A DNA stretch of 64,000 bases, taken from contig VFGV01000020.1 of NCBI GenBank assembly GCA_009392275.1, positions 1 through 64,000 on the forward strand, given 5' to 3'. Position 1 is the stretch's first letter. Each line of letters opens with the position of its first letter. This document shows positions 8,948 to 17,501 of the stretch, one piece after another. Under the pieces are notes generated by a model. It saw nothing but the letters and a program-made list of their open reading frames with translations. It was not told the origin of the DNA and made no database searches. Both the position numbers and the translations under genes were made by a program. This stretch comes from SAR202 cluster bacterium (lineage in GTDB: Bacteria; Chloroflexota; Dehalococcoidia; Lucifugimonadales; UBA2962).

Positions 8948-9499
8948 ATGGAAAGTAAGAAGACAGAATTAGCGACCTTGGGCGGTGGTTGCTTCTGGTG
9001 CCTAGAAGCAGTTTATGAGCAGGTAAATGGAGTAGATAAAGTTGTTTCTGGTTATTCAGGCGGTAGCCTAGAAAACCCAACCTATGAACAAGTATGCTCA
9101 GAAACCACCGGCCATGCCGAGGTGGTTCAAGTAACTTTCAATACAGAAGTAATATCCTATGACAAAATTTTACGGATATTTTTTGCTATTCACGACCCAA
9201 CCACGTTAAACCGGCAAGGATATGACATTGGTTCTTCATATAGATCTGTTATCTTTCATCATTCAGAGGAACAAAAGAACACTAGTGAAACAATAATGAA
9301 AGAGTTGGATAATGGAGGCATTTGGGATAATCCGATAGTAACTGAAATAAAACCATTAGATGTTTTTTATGTTGCTGAAGGATACCATCAAAATTATTAC
9401 CAAAATAACAAATACCAGCCGTATTGCCAGGGTATTATATCGCCAAAATTAGCAAAGTTCAGAAAAGAATATTTGAGCGACCTGAAATCTGGCAATTAA
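8948..9499 (+). CDS. msrA: Peptide-methionine (S)-S-oxide reductase
   Basis: A 183-residue MsrA. The active site is GGGCFWC at residues 12-18 with catalytic C15 (a cysteine, not selenocysteine). Other hallmarks are VSGYSGG, YEQVCSETTGHAEVV, FFAIHDPTTLNRQG, DIGSSYRS and YHQNYY. It reduces methionine-S-sulfoxide in oxidised proteins using thioredoxin. GGAG lies 8 nt upstream of ATG 8948. The C-terminal region after YHQNYYQNN includes YQPYCQG, whose cysteine may serve as the resolving residue. Likely co-transcribed with the HNH gene 22 nt upstream. Confidence 0.97.
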   Translation: MESKKTELATLGGGCFWCLEAVYEQVNGVDKVVSGYSGGSLENPTYEQVCSETTGHAEVVQVTFNTEVISYDKILRIFFAIHDPTTLNRQGYDIGSSYRSVIFHHSEEQKNTSETIMKELDNGGIWDNPIVTEIKPLDVFYVAEGYHQNYYQNNKYQPYCQGIISPKLAKFRKEYLSDLKSGN

Positions 9500-9510
9500 C
9501 TTAAAGCCGT

Positions 9511-10113
9511 CTAATAAGCTTTACGAGGATCGTCTCCATATGCGTTAGGACCATCATTCCCTTGGCGTGTATACCAATAGATTAATAAAACAAAAATAAT
9601 TAATGTAAATACTACTAAGATAGAGATCGCTGTGCCATAAAAAGCCCAATTATGTAAATCACCAATCCAGGATACCAAAGCTATAATTATCCCTATGGCA
9701 ACCGGTAAAAGCCAAACTAGTTGCCACCAACCACTTTTATTAATATCGTGAAGCCTTCTAGTAGCCAGAGAGATTGATGGGATTAAAAGTGCCAGGCCGA
9801 GTAATGTCCCTAATATGCCTGGTAAACCGGCAGCTGCATCTACAATTGAACCAACTATCTGTATAGCAACATTAAAAAGCTGCCACCACCAAAATTCTGA
9901 ACGAGTTGCCCTTCCGCTAAAAACAAAATAATTGTTGAATCCTTTTTTTATTGCTTCTTGAAAACTGACCATCGGCAAAGAATTTGGTTCAGATTGGGAA
10001 GAGGTTTCATGAGATACAATTGATTCTGAATTCGGCCTCCCGACTGCCACACCACAAATTCCACAAAATTTTGCTTCTTCAGTGAGTGAATTATTACATT
10101 TTTCACATATCAT
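9511..10113 (-). CDS. DUF805 inner-membrane protein with N-terminal zinc ribbon
   Basis: A 200-residue protein. Residues 1-27 form a zinc ribbon of the type CxxC-x11-CxxC (MICEKCNNSL...FCGICGVAVG). A polar linker follows, then a DUF805 domain with FNNYFVFSGRATRSEFWWW and RRLHDINKSGWW plus about four membrane segments. DUF805 proteins are inner-membrane proteins of unknown function. The gene lies 9 nt downstream of the lipoprotein stop on the same strand, so the two probably share a transcript. The C-terminus ends in the typical DGPNAYGDDP. Confidence 0.88.
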   Translation of the reverse strand: MICEKCNNSLTEEAKFCGICGVAVGRPNSESIVSHETSSQSEPNSLPMVSFQEAIKKGFNNYFVFSGRATRSEFWWWQLFNVAIQIVGSIVDAAAGLPGILGTLLGLALLIPSISLATRRLHDINKSGWWQLVWLLPVAIGIIIALVSWIGDLHNWAFYGTAISILVVFTLIIFVLLIYWYTRQGNDGPNAYGDDPRKAY

Positions 10114-10122
10114 GTAATTAGA

Positions 10123-13020
10123 TTACTTTGTCGGTTTAAACGCTAGCATACGGGTAGAAAACTTAAATTCTCCAACCCATAAGTGTGATCCATCCCACTC
10201 AACTGTATTAGCCATTTTTATTGAATTAGCGTCTTTGGTTCCCTGTCCATCACCTAAAGTCACGGTGGGGCTCATTCCTGATAATGCATCCTCTATTGAA
10301 TCCCATCCCACTACTTTATTATCACCCTGCTGAGTAATAAAAAATCCTATATCAGTTAAAGCGGCACTTTGAGCAAATGAAGTATATCCCGGCACGATTC
10401 TTAGATTACCCGTGCCCAATTCAGTAAATTTAATTGCTTTCACGCTAGCACCGTCAGCTGGATACGCTGCGATTACCAACCATTCATTATCCGCATCTAA
10501 CCGGCCGGGGCTCTGTGACATATCAAACTGGTACTTTGGTTCGTCATTTTGACTTGGTATGCCTTCCCAAACCCAGACCTTATTCAGCTGAGAGCTAGAC
10601 AATGCAAAATACGTTCCATTGTATGCAACGCCTCTTAGGTCCTGTAACTGAATTGATCCAATGTTGCCATCTATTTCAATCTCCGGTAATTCACCAGTAC
10701 CATCAAAATTTTTCCAGCCATATATGCCTGTATTTCCAGCTAAAAAGACAGTGTCCTCATACACGGAAATATCCCATGGCGCATTTTCAAATCTCCGATA
10801 AAACAGATCCGGTACTGCCCCAGATTCACCTGGTATTTTATTCCACACCGATAGAGATCTATCAAAGTCAGATGCCACAAATAAACGCTTGCCATTTGAA
10901 CCAGGCACACCATTTTGGATAAGCCAGTTTTCGTAATATGGGTTTACATCAGGTGAGGTTGCTCCTAATGACCAATCAGGGCTCTGGTCAGGGCCGTCAG
11001 GTAATGCATTGTAGACAGATACCCTTCCTCCATTATATTCAACTACAAACAGCTTCCCATCAACATATTCCGCATCGTTTCCATCACCGCCTTGCCATCT
11101 GTGTCCTACTCCTGGCAAAGCTTCACGCTTATTGCTCGAAGCCTCCTCGGTTGTCCCGGGCAGCTGATCCCACCAAGCCAGACTTTCGCCTCCTTGCTGT
11201 ATTGCAACTAACTTCTCACCGATAATTGTTCCGCCAACCCAGCCAGACAGACAGGCATCCGGCGCTTGATTAGTTTTAGTTGGCCAACTTGCCCAAATAT
11301 GGCTAACCGCTCCGTCGCGACATTCAGTCTTACCGTTTTCATCACCAGTCAAAATGTACTCCCCATTTGAGACAATCATTCTTGGAGTACCCATTCCCGC
11401 ATATTTAATATGCAGATCCGGCTGAACAGAGCCTGATGAAGGGAATGAATTCCAAATAATAAGCTTGCTGCCATTATCCCCGCCTCCAGTTACAGCAATG
11501 ATGACCTTTTCTCCATTAGTCCAAACTCCCCACGGCCATGCACTTTGTGTGCGTATAAGTGAATCGATATTAATTTCGAAGTCGGCTGCTTGCCCTGAAA
11601 CGGACGGGAAACTAGTCCATACAAGAATTCGATTATTATTGGAATCTGCTACTAAAACTTTACCGTCAGGAGACATAGTTACTTGGCCTGGAAAGTCTAA
11701 GCCATCTAACCCTTTACCCTCTAACTGAGTTTCAAAATTAGCCTGTCCTAAAACCAGATCTGGAGCAACATTACTTGATGGAATAGATGTCCATATTAAA
11801 ACTCTGTTATTGTTTCTGTCAGTTACCGCTAAGCGCGTACCATCGGTTGCTATTGAAACTGGATGGTTAAATAGAGATGGTCCTCCAGATTTATTAAAAC
11901 CATACCCAGACAGCCATAGTGAAGCATCTTGACCAACAGTAAATGATGTTTTTGACGATGGCTCCGCCTCTATATAAGACGAGGATTGCTGTTTCACAGT
12001 CAAAGCATAATATCCATCCGGATCATTTTGCGGCCCATCGCTAGGCTGTCCCTCTCCTCCATCAGGAGAACCATGTTGACCACCTTCCTGAGCAGATGAC
12101 AAAAGAATTTCTACATCAGCGCCTACTGCTAATAGACACAATGCTGCTTCGTCATGCATGTTTCCAGTAATTTCATCCTGATTTCTTAGCAAATCCATGT
12201 CTATTGACTGACTTAAACAGATGTCAAAACCTGGAGGCCAAGGAATACGGCGTGTCAAAACATCATGAGTTAAATTCGATGGATACATTTGAACTGCTAA
12301 TGCTATGTCACCCTGACGCTCATCCATGCTTCGGTCTTCAGATTCACGATCCATTTCATCGGATTCAGGTCTCCTGTCTTCATCCGAAGGTCTATCCCTT
12401 TCATCACTTTCTGATCGACGATCGTCATCTGGGGGGCCATCCGGTTCAGGTCCTCTTCCAACTGATTCTGAAAACATTAAAGAACTTGGATCAATGTCGA
12501 GTATCAAAAGACACATAGCTGCTGCATCATGGATAGGAATCGAAAAAGATCTGGCATCTCGCAAGGAATTCATGTCTATTCCCGATCGGCTCAAACACAT
12601 ATCAAATCCCTGAGGCCAAGCCCTAGGATCTGTAAGTAACTGCTGCGTTAAATCAAAAGGGTACCTTTGCTGGGCTAAGGCCAAATCGTCTTTCTGGTCT
12701 GGTTCTGGAACAGGATCAGAAACTCCCATCTCTGCCTGATCGATAGCCTGTGATTCCTCAACAACGCTGGTATCTACAGCTTGCTCGGGGGTGACTGATT
12801 CCTGTGCTTCGACGACATTCGTGTTAGCAGACGGAGTTTCGGTATCTGTTCCTGAAATATCAGGAGTGTCGCTGGTGGAATCTTGCTGAGAATCATTTGA
12901 ATCAGAAACTTGCCTCTGAGATTCAACCTGAGGCTCGCTAGCCGGAGTTGACCCTGCGCATGCAAATAAACTGAGAATAGTAAACAGGGTAAAAGTATAG
13001 AAACTTATTCTTAGAATTAT
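10123..13020 (-). CDS. Large beta-propeller (NHL-like) lipoprotein with duplicated Cys-pair domain; apparent ATA start
   Basis: The recognisable ATG at 12729 lies inside a longer frame. Reading upstream gives an acidic Ser/Thr/Glu linker and, before it, a lipoprotein signal peptide ending LFTILSLFAC, with the lipidated Cys near 12960. No ATG/GTG/TTG exists between the in-frame TAA (13036-13038) and that signal; an AGAGG ribosome site sits 5 nt before ATA 13020. From there the protein has about 965 residues. It contains two ~70-residue repeats (residues ~114-184 and 240-308), each with WPxGFDxCLSxS and HDxAAxCLL, separated by an Asp/Arg-rich linker. Then a propeller follows with units such as TDRNNNRVLIWTS and ADSNNNRILVWTSFPS. 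Probably an exported surface protein; function unknown. Confidence 0.82.
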   Translation of the reverse strand: MILRISFYTFTLFTILSLFACAGSTPASEPQVESQRQVSDSNDSQQDSTSDTPDISGTDTETPSANTNVVEAQESVTPEQAVDTSVVEESQAIDQAEMGVSDPVPEPDQKDDLALAQQRYPFDLTQQLLTDPRAWPQGFDMCLSRSGIDMNSLRDARSFSIPIHDAAAMCLLILDIDPSSLMFSESVGRGPEPDGPPDDDRRSESDERDRPSDEDRRPESDEMDRESEDRSMDERQGDIALAVQMYPSNLTHDVLTRRIPWPPGFDICLSQSIDMDLLRNQDEITGNMHDEAALCLLAVGADVEILLSSAQEGGQHGSPDGGEGQPSDGPQNDPDGYYALTVKQQSSSYIEAEPSSKTSFTVGQDASLWLSGYGFNKSGGPSLFNHPVSIATDGTRLAVTDRNNNRVLIWTSIPSSNVAPDLVLGQANFETQLEGKGLDGLDFPGQVTMSPDGKVLVADSNNNRILVWTSFPSVSGQAADFEINIDSLIRTQSAWPWGVWTNGEKVIIAVTGGGDNGSKLIIWNSFPSSGSVQPDLHIKYAGMGTPRMIVSNGEYILTGDENGKTECRDGAVSHIWASWPTKTNQAPDACLSGWVGGTIIGEKLVAIQQGGESLAWWDQLPGTTEEASSNKREALPGVGHRWQGGDGNDAEYVDGKLFVVEYNGGRVSVYNALPDGPDQSPDWSLGATSPDVNPYYENWLIQNGVPGSNGKRLFVASDFDRSLSVWNKIPGESGAVPDLFYRRFENAPWDISVYEDTVFLAGNTGIYGWKNFDGTGELPEIEIDGNIGSIQLQDLRGVAYNGTYFALSSSQLNKVWVWEGIPSQNDEPKYQFDMSQSPGRLDADNEWLVIAAYPADGASVKAIKFTELGTGNLRIVPGYTSFAQSAALTDIGFFITQQGDNKVVGWDSIEDALSGMSPTVTLGDGQGTKDANSIKMANTVEWDGSHLWVGEFKFSTRMLAFKPTK

Positions 13021-13029
13021 GTAAACCTC
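13018..13029 (-). promoter_or_regulatory. Ribosome-binding site and ATA start of the propeller lipoprotein
   Basis: On the minus strand the order is AAAAAGAGG, TTTAC, ATA. The AGAGG core is five bases before ATA 13020. The site lies entirely within the 25 nt between the tRNA-Asn CCA end and the gene, so the mRNA leader would begin at or near the tRNA 3' processing cut. Confidence 0.6.
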
Positions 13030-13045
13030 TTTTTCTTATAAATAG

Positions 13046-13120
13046 TGGCTCCGCAGGTAAGATTCGAACTTACGACCGGTCGGTTAACAGCCGACTGCTC
13101 TACCACTGAGCTACTGCGGA
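13046..13120 (-). tRNA. tRNA-Asn (anticodon GTT)
   Basis: On the minus strand TCCGCAG at the 5' end pairs with CTGCGGA at the 3' end. The D-arm is GCTCAGTGGTAGAGC, the anticodon stem-loop contains CTGTTAACC (anticodon GTT), and the T-arm contains GTTCGAATC. The discriminator is G and the CCA end is encoded in the DNA (13046-13048). The total is 75 nt including CCA. It is transcribed toward the lipoprotein gene, which begins 25 nt after the CCA. Confidence 0.97.
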
Positions 13121-13182
13121 ATAAATGCACATTAATAATGCTCAGGATTCATTATGATCAACGAAAATTATACCATCAGATA

Positions 13183-13782
13183 TTAGTCTACCCAAGGCAA
13201 GGCTTGAATACCATAGTAGCAAGAATAAGCTACTATTAATCCTTTAAGAATCTTCCCCACAAATACTATTAAGAAAAACTTTTTTACAGGATATTTTGTT
13301 GCGCCGGCCGCTATGCCGACTATATCAAATAAAGGATTCGGAATAATTGACACAATGAATATGACCAAAGCTCCTCTTTTCTCCATCCAATCCTTAACCC
13401 ATCGATATACCCTGCTTTTATCTAAAAGGCCTTTGCCTCCGAATCCAACAGCATAGCCTGTTACTTCTCCAATTGTCTCACCGATAGCAGCTAATAATCC
13501 CAACGTAAACGGATTTAGAATCGCACTAACTGTACATAGAGAAATCAGGCCAGGCACAGGAAGCACCATAGATGCGCTGCCAAGTAAGCTTAGGAAAAAT
13601 ACCCCTGGGTAACCAACCGTGCTTAACCCGCTAGCAACATCTTTTAAAAAGTATGCCCCTACAACCATTCCAATACCAAGTAATAAAAAGGCAACTTGGA
13701 CGTATCGGTTACTCGTGAAGTTATCACTTAAGTAAACCCGACTAAAAAACCTGCTGGCAGCATCCCAAGATAAAGTTTTCAT
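13183..13782 (-). CDS. VTT/DedA-related membrane protein
   Basis: A 199-residue integral membrane protein of the VTT (SNARE-associated, YqaA/DedA-like) class. It shows a hydrophobic N-terminal segment (about 28-46), then GYPGVFFLSLLGSASMVLPVPG, GLLAAIGETIGEVTGYAVGFGG, and a C-terminal segment FIVSIIPNPLFDIVGIAAGATK followed by FFLIVFVGKILKG. The glycine/proline pattern matches the re-entrant helices of the family, which functions in membrane lipid homeostasis or undecaprenyl-phosphate recycling in some members. Its substrate here is unknown. It is followed on the same strand by tRNA-Asn about 60 nt away. Confidence 0.85.
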   Translation of the reverse strand: MKTLSWDAASRFFSRVYLSDNFTSNRYVQVAFLLLGIGMVVGAYFLKDVASGLSTVGYPGVFFLSLLGSASMVLPVPGLISLCTVSAILNPFTLGLLAAIGETIGEVTGYAVGFGGKGLLDKSRVYRWVKDWMEKRGALVIFIVSIIPNPLFDIVGIAAGATKYPVKKFFLIVFVGKILKGLIVAYSCYYGIQALPWVD

Positions 13783-13894
13783 TAAATAAATATGGCCTTA
13801 TAACTTGATCAGGTGGCCATTCTATTGCAATACGCAGCAGAAACACATAACTATTAATTTTTAAAAGGTAATTTTATTTAAATTAGAATAGTTA

Positions 13895-16345
13895 TTAGGC
13901 TTTCGCAGTAGTCTTTGACTTCCGAAACTTAAGCTCCCCGTCGCTTGCGTTCACAGTCACAGAATCGCCTTCACTTAATTCACCTGACAAAATCTTTTTA
14001 GACAGCTCATTTTCTAAGTTCTTCTGAATAGCGCGCCTCAAAGGTCTCGCACCATATACTGGATCAAAACCATGGTTTACAAACCACTCTCGAGAAGACT
14101 TAGTCAATTTAATAGTGATACCACGCTCCTCTAACCTATTAGATACCTCTTCTACCATTAGATCAACGATCTGCCCTATCTCACCTGTAGTCAATGCATC
14201 GAAAACAATTACATCATCTATTCTGTTAAGAAATTCAGGCCTAAATTTTTCTTTTAAAGCTTCGTTGATTGCGTTAAGTCTTCGTTGCGGTTCACGTTTC
14301 GATTCACTCTGCGCAACGAACCCAACCGATTCCTTGCCTGCCTCAGCTGTACCAAGGTTGCTAGTTAATATTACAAGAGTATTCCTGAAATCAACTGTTC
14401 TTCCATGACTATCAGTTAACCGGCCATCCTCTAATATCTGTAAAAGAATATTGAACACGTCTGGATGAGCTTTTTCAATTTCATCAAAAAGCACCACTCT
14501 AAATGGTCTCTTTCTAACTGCCTCTGTTAGTTGGCCTCCTTCATCAAAACCGACGTAACCTGGAGGTGCGCCAATTAACCTAGATACTGAGTGTTTTTCC
14601 ATATACTCAGACATGTCTAGGCGAACCAAGTTCTGCTCATCATCGAAAAGATACTGCGTCAAAGCTCTGGCTAATTCCGTTTTGCCAACCCCTGTGGGTC
14701 CAAGGAAAATAAAACTACCAATTGGCCTATTTGGATCACTTAATCCAGACCTGGCCCTCCTAATAGCATCCGACACTGCAGAGACTGCTTTATCCTGGCC
14801 GATTACACGATTATGTAATCTTTCTTCCATATGCAATAATCTTTCGCTTTCAGTTTCTAAAAGTCGATGCACTGGAATGCCAGTCCAACTAGATACCAAA
14901 CTTCCGATTTGGTCGGCAGTCACCACCATATCCCCGTCGATTACAGGTACTGTTGCATTCTTTTGATTTTTGTATTCGTCTTCTAATCGAAGTCTTTCAG
15001 ATCTGAGCTCAGCAGCAGTTTGATATTCTCCTCTTTGAGCAGATGCCTGCTCCTCATGTTCCAATCTGCGAAGCTGGTTTTCAATTTCTTTTAAACTAGG
15101 AGTCAGCGCCTGAGATTCGATTCTCAGCTTGCTGGCAGCTTCGTCTATTAAATCTACAGCTTTATCTGGTAAATGCCGATCAGTTATATACCTCTGACTT
15201 AATTTAACTGCAGCATTCACAGCTTCATCGCTAACAGAAACTTTATGGTGTGCTTCATATTTTGGTCGTAGAGCATGTAACATTTCGACGGCAGTTTCCC
15301 TATCCGGCTCCTCCACCAATATTGCTTGAAATCTCCTCTCTAAAGCTGCATCTTTTTCGATGTACTTTCGATATTCAGTCTCTGTGGTAGCACCCATGCA
15401 TTGAAGTTCACCACGTGCTAATGCAGGCTTCATCATGTTACTTGCATCAATTGCCCCATCTGCTGCACCTGCTCCTACCACAGTATGAATTTCATCAATA
15501 AATAAGATAATTTCTCCACGAGCTTCCCTAATTTCATCAAGAACGGCCTTCAGTCTATCCTCAAACTCTCCTCGAAATTTACTACCTGCAACCATTGAGC
15601 CCATTTCGAGCGCTAATACACGCCTCCCTTTCAACTCTTCAGGCACATCTCCAGTAACGATTCGTTGTGCCAGCCCCTCAGCTACTGCCGTTTTACCAAC
15701 CCCTGCAGCTCCTATAACAACAGGGTTGTTTTTTGTTCTTCTTATCAAGGTTTGCATAGCCCTGGTTATTTCTTCATCTCTGCCTATGACCGGATCAAGC
15801 TTTCCTCGTTCAGCCAGGTCAGTTAAATCAACGCTGAATTTCTCTAAAGACCTATATCGCGATTCAGCCCTTTGATCAGTAACCCTGTGACTTCCTCTAA
15901 CTGACTGCAATGCTTGGTAGACCTTTTCCAATGTAATATGAGCTTGGCTAAAAAGGTTATCTAATGCGCGGCCATTGTTTTCTTCGTTCTTGACCACTGC
16001 AAGTAATAAGTGTTCGACACTAATGTACTCATCATTAAGTCTTTCTGCTTCCTTTTTAGCAGTTTCCATAACAACCGCAATACGAGGAGTCATATAAACC
16101 TGAGATATCGGCCTGTTTGCCACAGGAACGGATTCAAGAATCTGCTTTACTGATGATTTAAATGAATCTATTGAAACACCTAGTCCATCAAACAAATCAA
16201 ACGCAACGCCATCCTTTTCATCTAGCATTGCCAATAAAAGATGCTCAGTGTCCCACTGAGTATGCATATACTGTGCAAGTATCTCTTGTGATTTCTGGAT
16301 AACTGCTAATGCTTTCTCTGTAAATTGTTCTGGTCTTAATACCAT
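13895..16345 (-). CDS. clpC: ClpC-type AAA+ unfoldase (Clp protease ATP-binding subunit)
   Basis: 816 residues with two Clp_N repeats (1-145), a first AAA module (GAAGVGKTA near 215, LFIDEIHT), a mid-region UVR-like segment (LRRLEHEEQASAQRGEYQTA), and a second AAA module (GPTGVGKTELAR near 550, VVLFDEIEKAHPDV). The short middle region with UVR, in place of the long ClpB coiled coil, and the total length identify ClpC. A VGF loop in KESVGFVAQS is the expected ClpP-docking tripeptide. It unfolds substrates for ClpP degradation. ATG 16345 has AGG-TTAGGA upstream. I see no CIRCE element or other obvious heat-shock operator before it. Confidence 0.93.
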   Translation of the reverse strand: MVLRPEQFTEKALAVIQKSQEILAQYMHTQWDTEHLLLAMLDEKDGVAFDLFDGLGVSIDSFKSSVKQILESVPVANRPISQVYMTPRIAVVMETAKKEAERLNDEYISVEHLLLAVVKNEENNGRALDNLFSQAHITLEKVYQALQSVRGSHRVTDQRAESRYRSLEKFSVDLTDLAERGKLDPVIGRDEEITRAMQTLIRRTKNNPVVIGAAGVGKTAVAEGLAQRIVTGDVPEELKGRRVLALEMGSMVAGSKFRGEFEDRLKAVLDEIREARGEIILFIDEIHTVVGAGAADGAIDASNMMKPALARGELQCMGATTETEYRKYIEKDAALERRFQAILVEEPDRETAVEMLHALRPKYEAHHKVSVSDEAVNAAVKLSQRYITDRHLPDKAVDLIDEAASKLRIESQALTPSLKEIENQLRRLEHEEQASAQRGEYQTAAELRSERLRLEDEYKNQKNATVPVIDGDMVVTADQIGSLVSSWTGIPVHRLLETESERLLHMEERLHNRVIGQDKAVSAVSDAIRRARSGLSDPNRPIGSFIFLGPTGVGKTELARALTQYLFDDEQNLVRLDMSEYMEKHSVSRLIGAPPGYVGFDEGGQLTEAVRKRPFRVVLFDEIEKAHPDVFNILLQILEDGRLTDSHGRTVDFRNTLVILTSNLGTAEAGKESVGFVAQSESKREPQRRLNAINEALKEKFRPEFLNRIDDVIVFDALTTGEIGQIVDLMVEEVSNRLEERGITIKLTKSSREWFVNHGFDPVYGARPLRRAIQKNLENELSKKILSGELSEGDSVTVNASDGELKFRKSKTTAKA

Positions 16346-16529
16346 GATTCCTAACCTCGTTATACTTCAATTCAAAACTATCAATTAAATACGTGTTATA
16401 TTTGTAATTAATGTGAAGTAGTTACAGGTCGATTATACATTTATGCTGCGTATTAGTCAATAAAGTTTAGTCGAATCATATCAAGATGATTTTTAAAGTA
16501 ATTGGACTGGCAAAGGTTAAAATATATAA

Positions 16530-17501
16530 ATGGTAAAAGAGGAAATTCTTTTAGTTAAAGATCTACACACCTATTTTGAAAGCCCAGGCGGTACAAAAAG
16601 AGCGATCCAAAATATTTCTTTATCACTGTCAAAGAAACAAGTGCTGGGAATTATAGGTGAAAGTGGCTCAGGAAAAACAACTATAGGTTTATCAATAATG
16701 CGGCTTATCGGCTCGGATGGTCGCATTGAAAAAGGAGTTATTCATCTAGGGCAAAGAGACATATTAAGTGTCCCAGAAGCTGAAATGCGTGCAATTAGAG
16801 GGAAAGATATCTCTATGACATTTGAAAATTCCTCATCCATACTTAATCCATCCAATTCTATTGGCGACCAGATACGGGAAATTATTGGAATTCATACTAA
16901 CTTAACTTACAAAGAATCTAATGAATTAACTTTGCAAAGTTTGAACGACATAGGAATACAAAACGCGCGCAATGTTATGGAGATGCAACCCCGACAACTC
17001 AGCGCAGGAGCATGTCAAAAAGTCATGCTAGTAATGTCGACAATATTACAGCCAAAAGTGCTTATAACAGATGAAATAACGCGTAACCTAGACATAATTA
17101 CGCAGGCTCAAATTTCTGATCATTTTAGAAGAAGAATTTCTAAAACAGACATATCAACTCTTTTGCTCACGAATGATCCTGGGATTCTAGCCCAGCTAGC
17201 AGACACCGTAATAGTTATATATAAAGGTCGCAAACTTGAACAAGCTCCGATCCAAGAAATATTTAAACGACCAATGCATCCATATACATTTCAACTTTTG
17301 CGCCCAATGGAAAATCGAAAACTTAAGACCATGAGATCAGAATCAATTGATGAATCTGTCGACCCCGACATTTGCCCACTGGTTGCAAAATGTCAACGGG
17401 CAATTTCAAAATGCAGGGCATCAGAAATGCCAAATGAGACTGAAATAGAAACCGGGCATCAAGTAGCTTGCTACAACCCTATATCGGTTCCAATAGACTA
17501 A
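16530..17501 (+). CDS. Orphan OppD/DppD-like ABC ATPase with altered catalytic motifs
   Basis: 323 residues resembling peptide-importer ATPases. Walker A is intact (GESGSGKTT, 43-51). Other conserved residues are changed: the Q-loop is FEN (E99 in place of Gln), the signature is LSAGACQ (157-163) rather than LSGGxxQ, Walker B reads VLITDEI with E182 kept but no following Pro, and the H-loop is TND (N215 in place of His). The C-terminal extension keeps HPYTFQLL and a four-cysteine set (CPLVAKC, KCRAS, ACYNP), the pattern associated with an Fe-S site in OppD/DppD. No permease or binding protein is nearby. It may be a slow or regulatory ATPase, or a decaying gene. Confidence 0.8.
   Translation: MVKEEILLVKDLHTYFESPGGTKRAIQNISLSLSKKQVLGIIGESGSGKTTIGLSIMRLIGSDGRIEKGVIHLGQRDILSVPEAEMRAIRGKDISMTFENSSSILNPSNSIGDQIREIIGIHTNLTYKESNELTLQSLNDIGIQNARNVMEMQPRQLSAGACQKVMLVMSTILQPKVLITDEITRNLDIITQAQISDHFRRRISKTDISTLLLTNDPGILAQLADTVIVIYKGRKLEQAPIQEIFKRPMHPYTFQLLRPMENRKLKTMRSESIDESVDPDICPLVAKCQRAISKCRASEMPNETEIETGHQVACYNPISVPID

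Noticed and set aside
8990..9003. Selenocysteine-type MsrA, prompted by selB in the window
   Set aside because: The active site codon gives GCFWC with Cys (TGC), not TGA.
10602..12613. Several rightward frames of about 90-105 codons under the lipoprotein
   Set aside because: They are antisense to a repetitive beta-propeller gene, have no ribosome sites, and their composition follows the opposite strand.
12774..12965. A 63-residue leftward reading frame beginning MHAQGQLRLASLRL
   Set aside because: It is an out-of-frame shadow of the lipoprotein's true N-terminal linker; the correct frame has the signal peptide and lipobox.
13895..16345. ClpB disaggregase instead of ClpC
   Set aside because: The long ClpB middle coiled coil is missing, a short UVR-like segment is present, and the VGF ClpP-docking loop is intact.
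16346..16529. CIRCE heat-shock operator before clpC
   Set aside because: No TTAGCACTC-N9-GAGTGCTAA or close variant was found on either strand.
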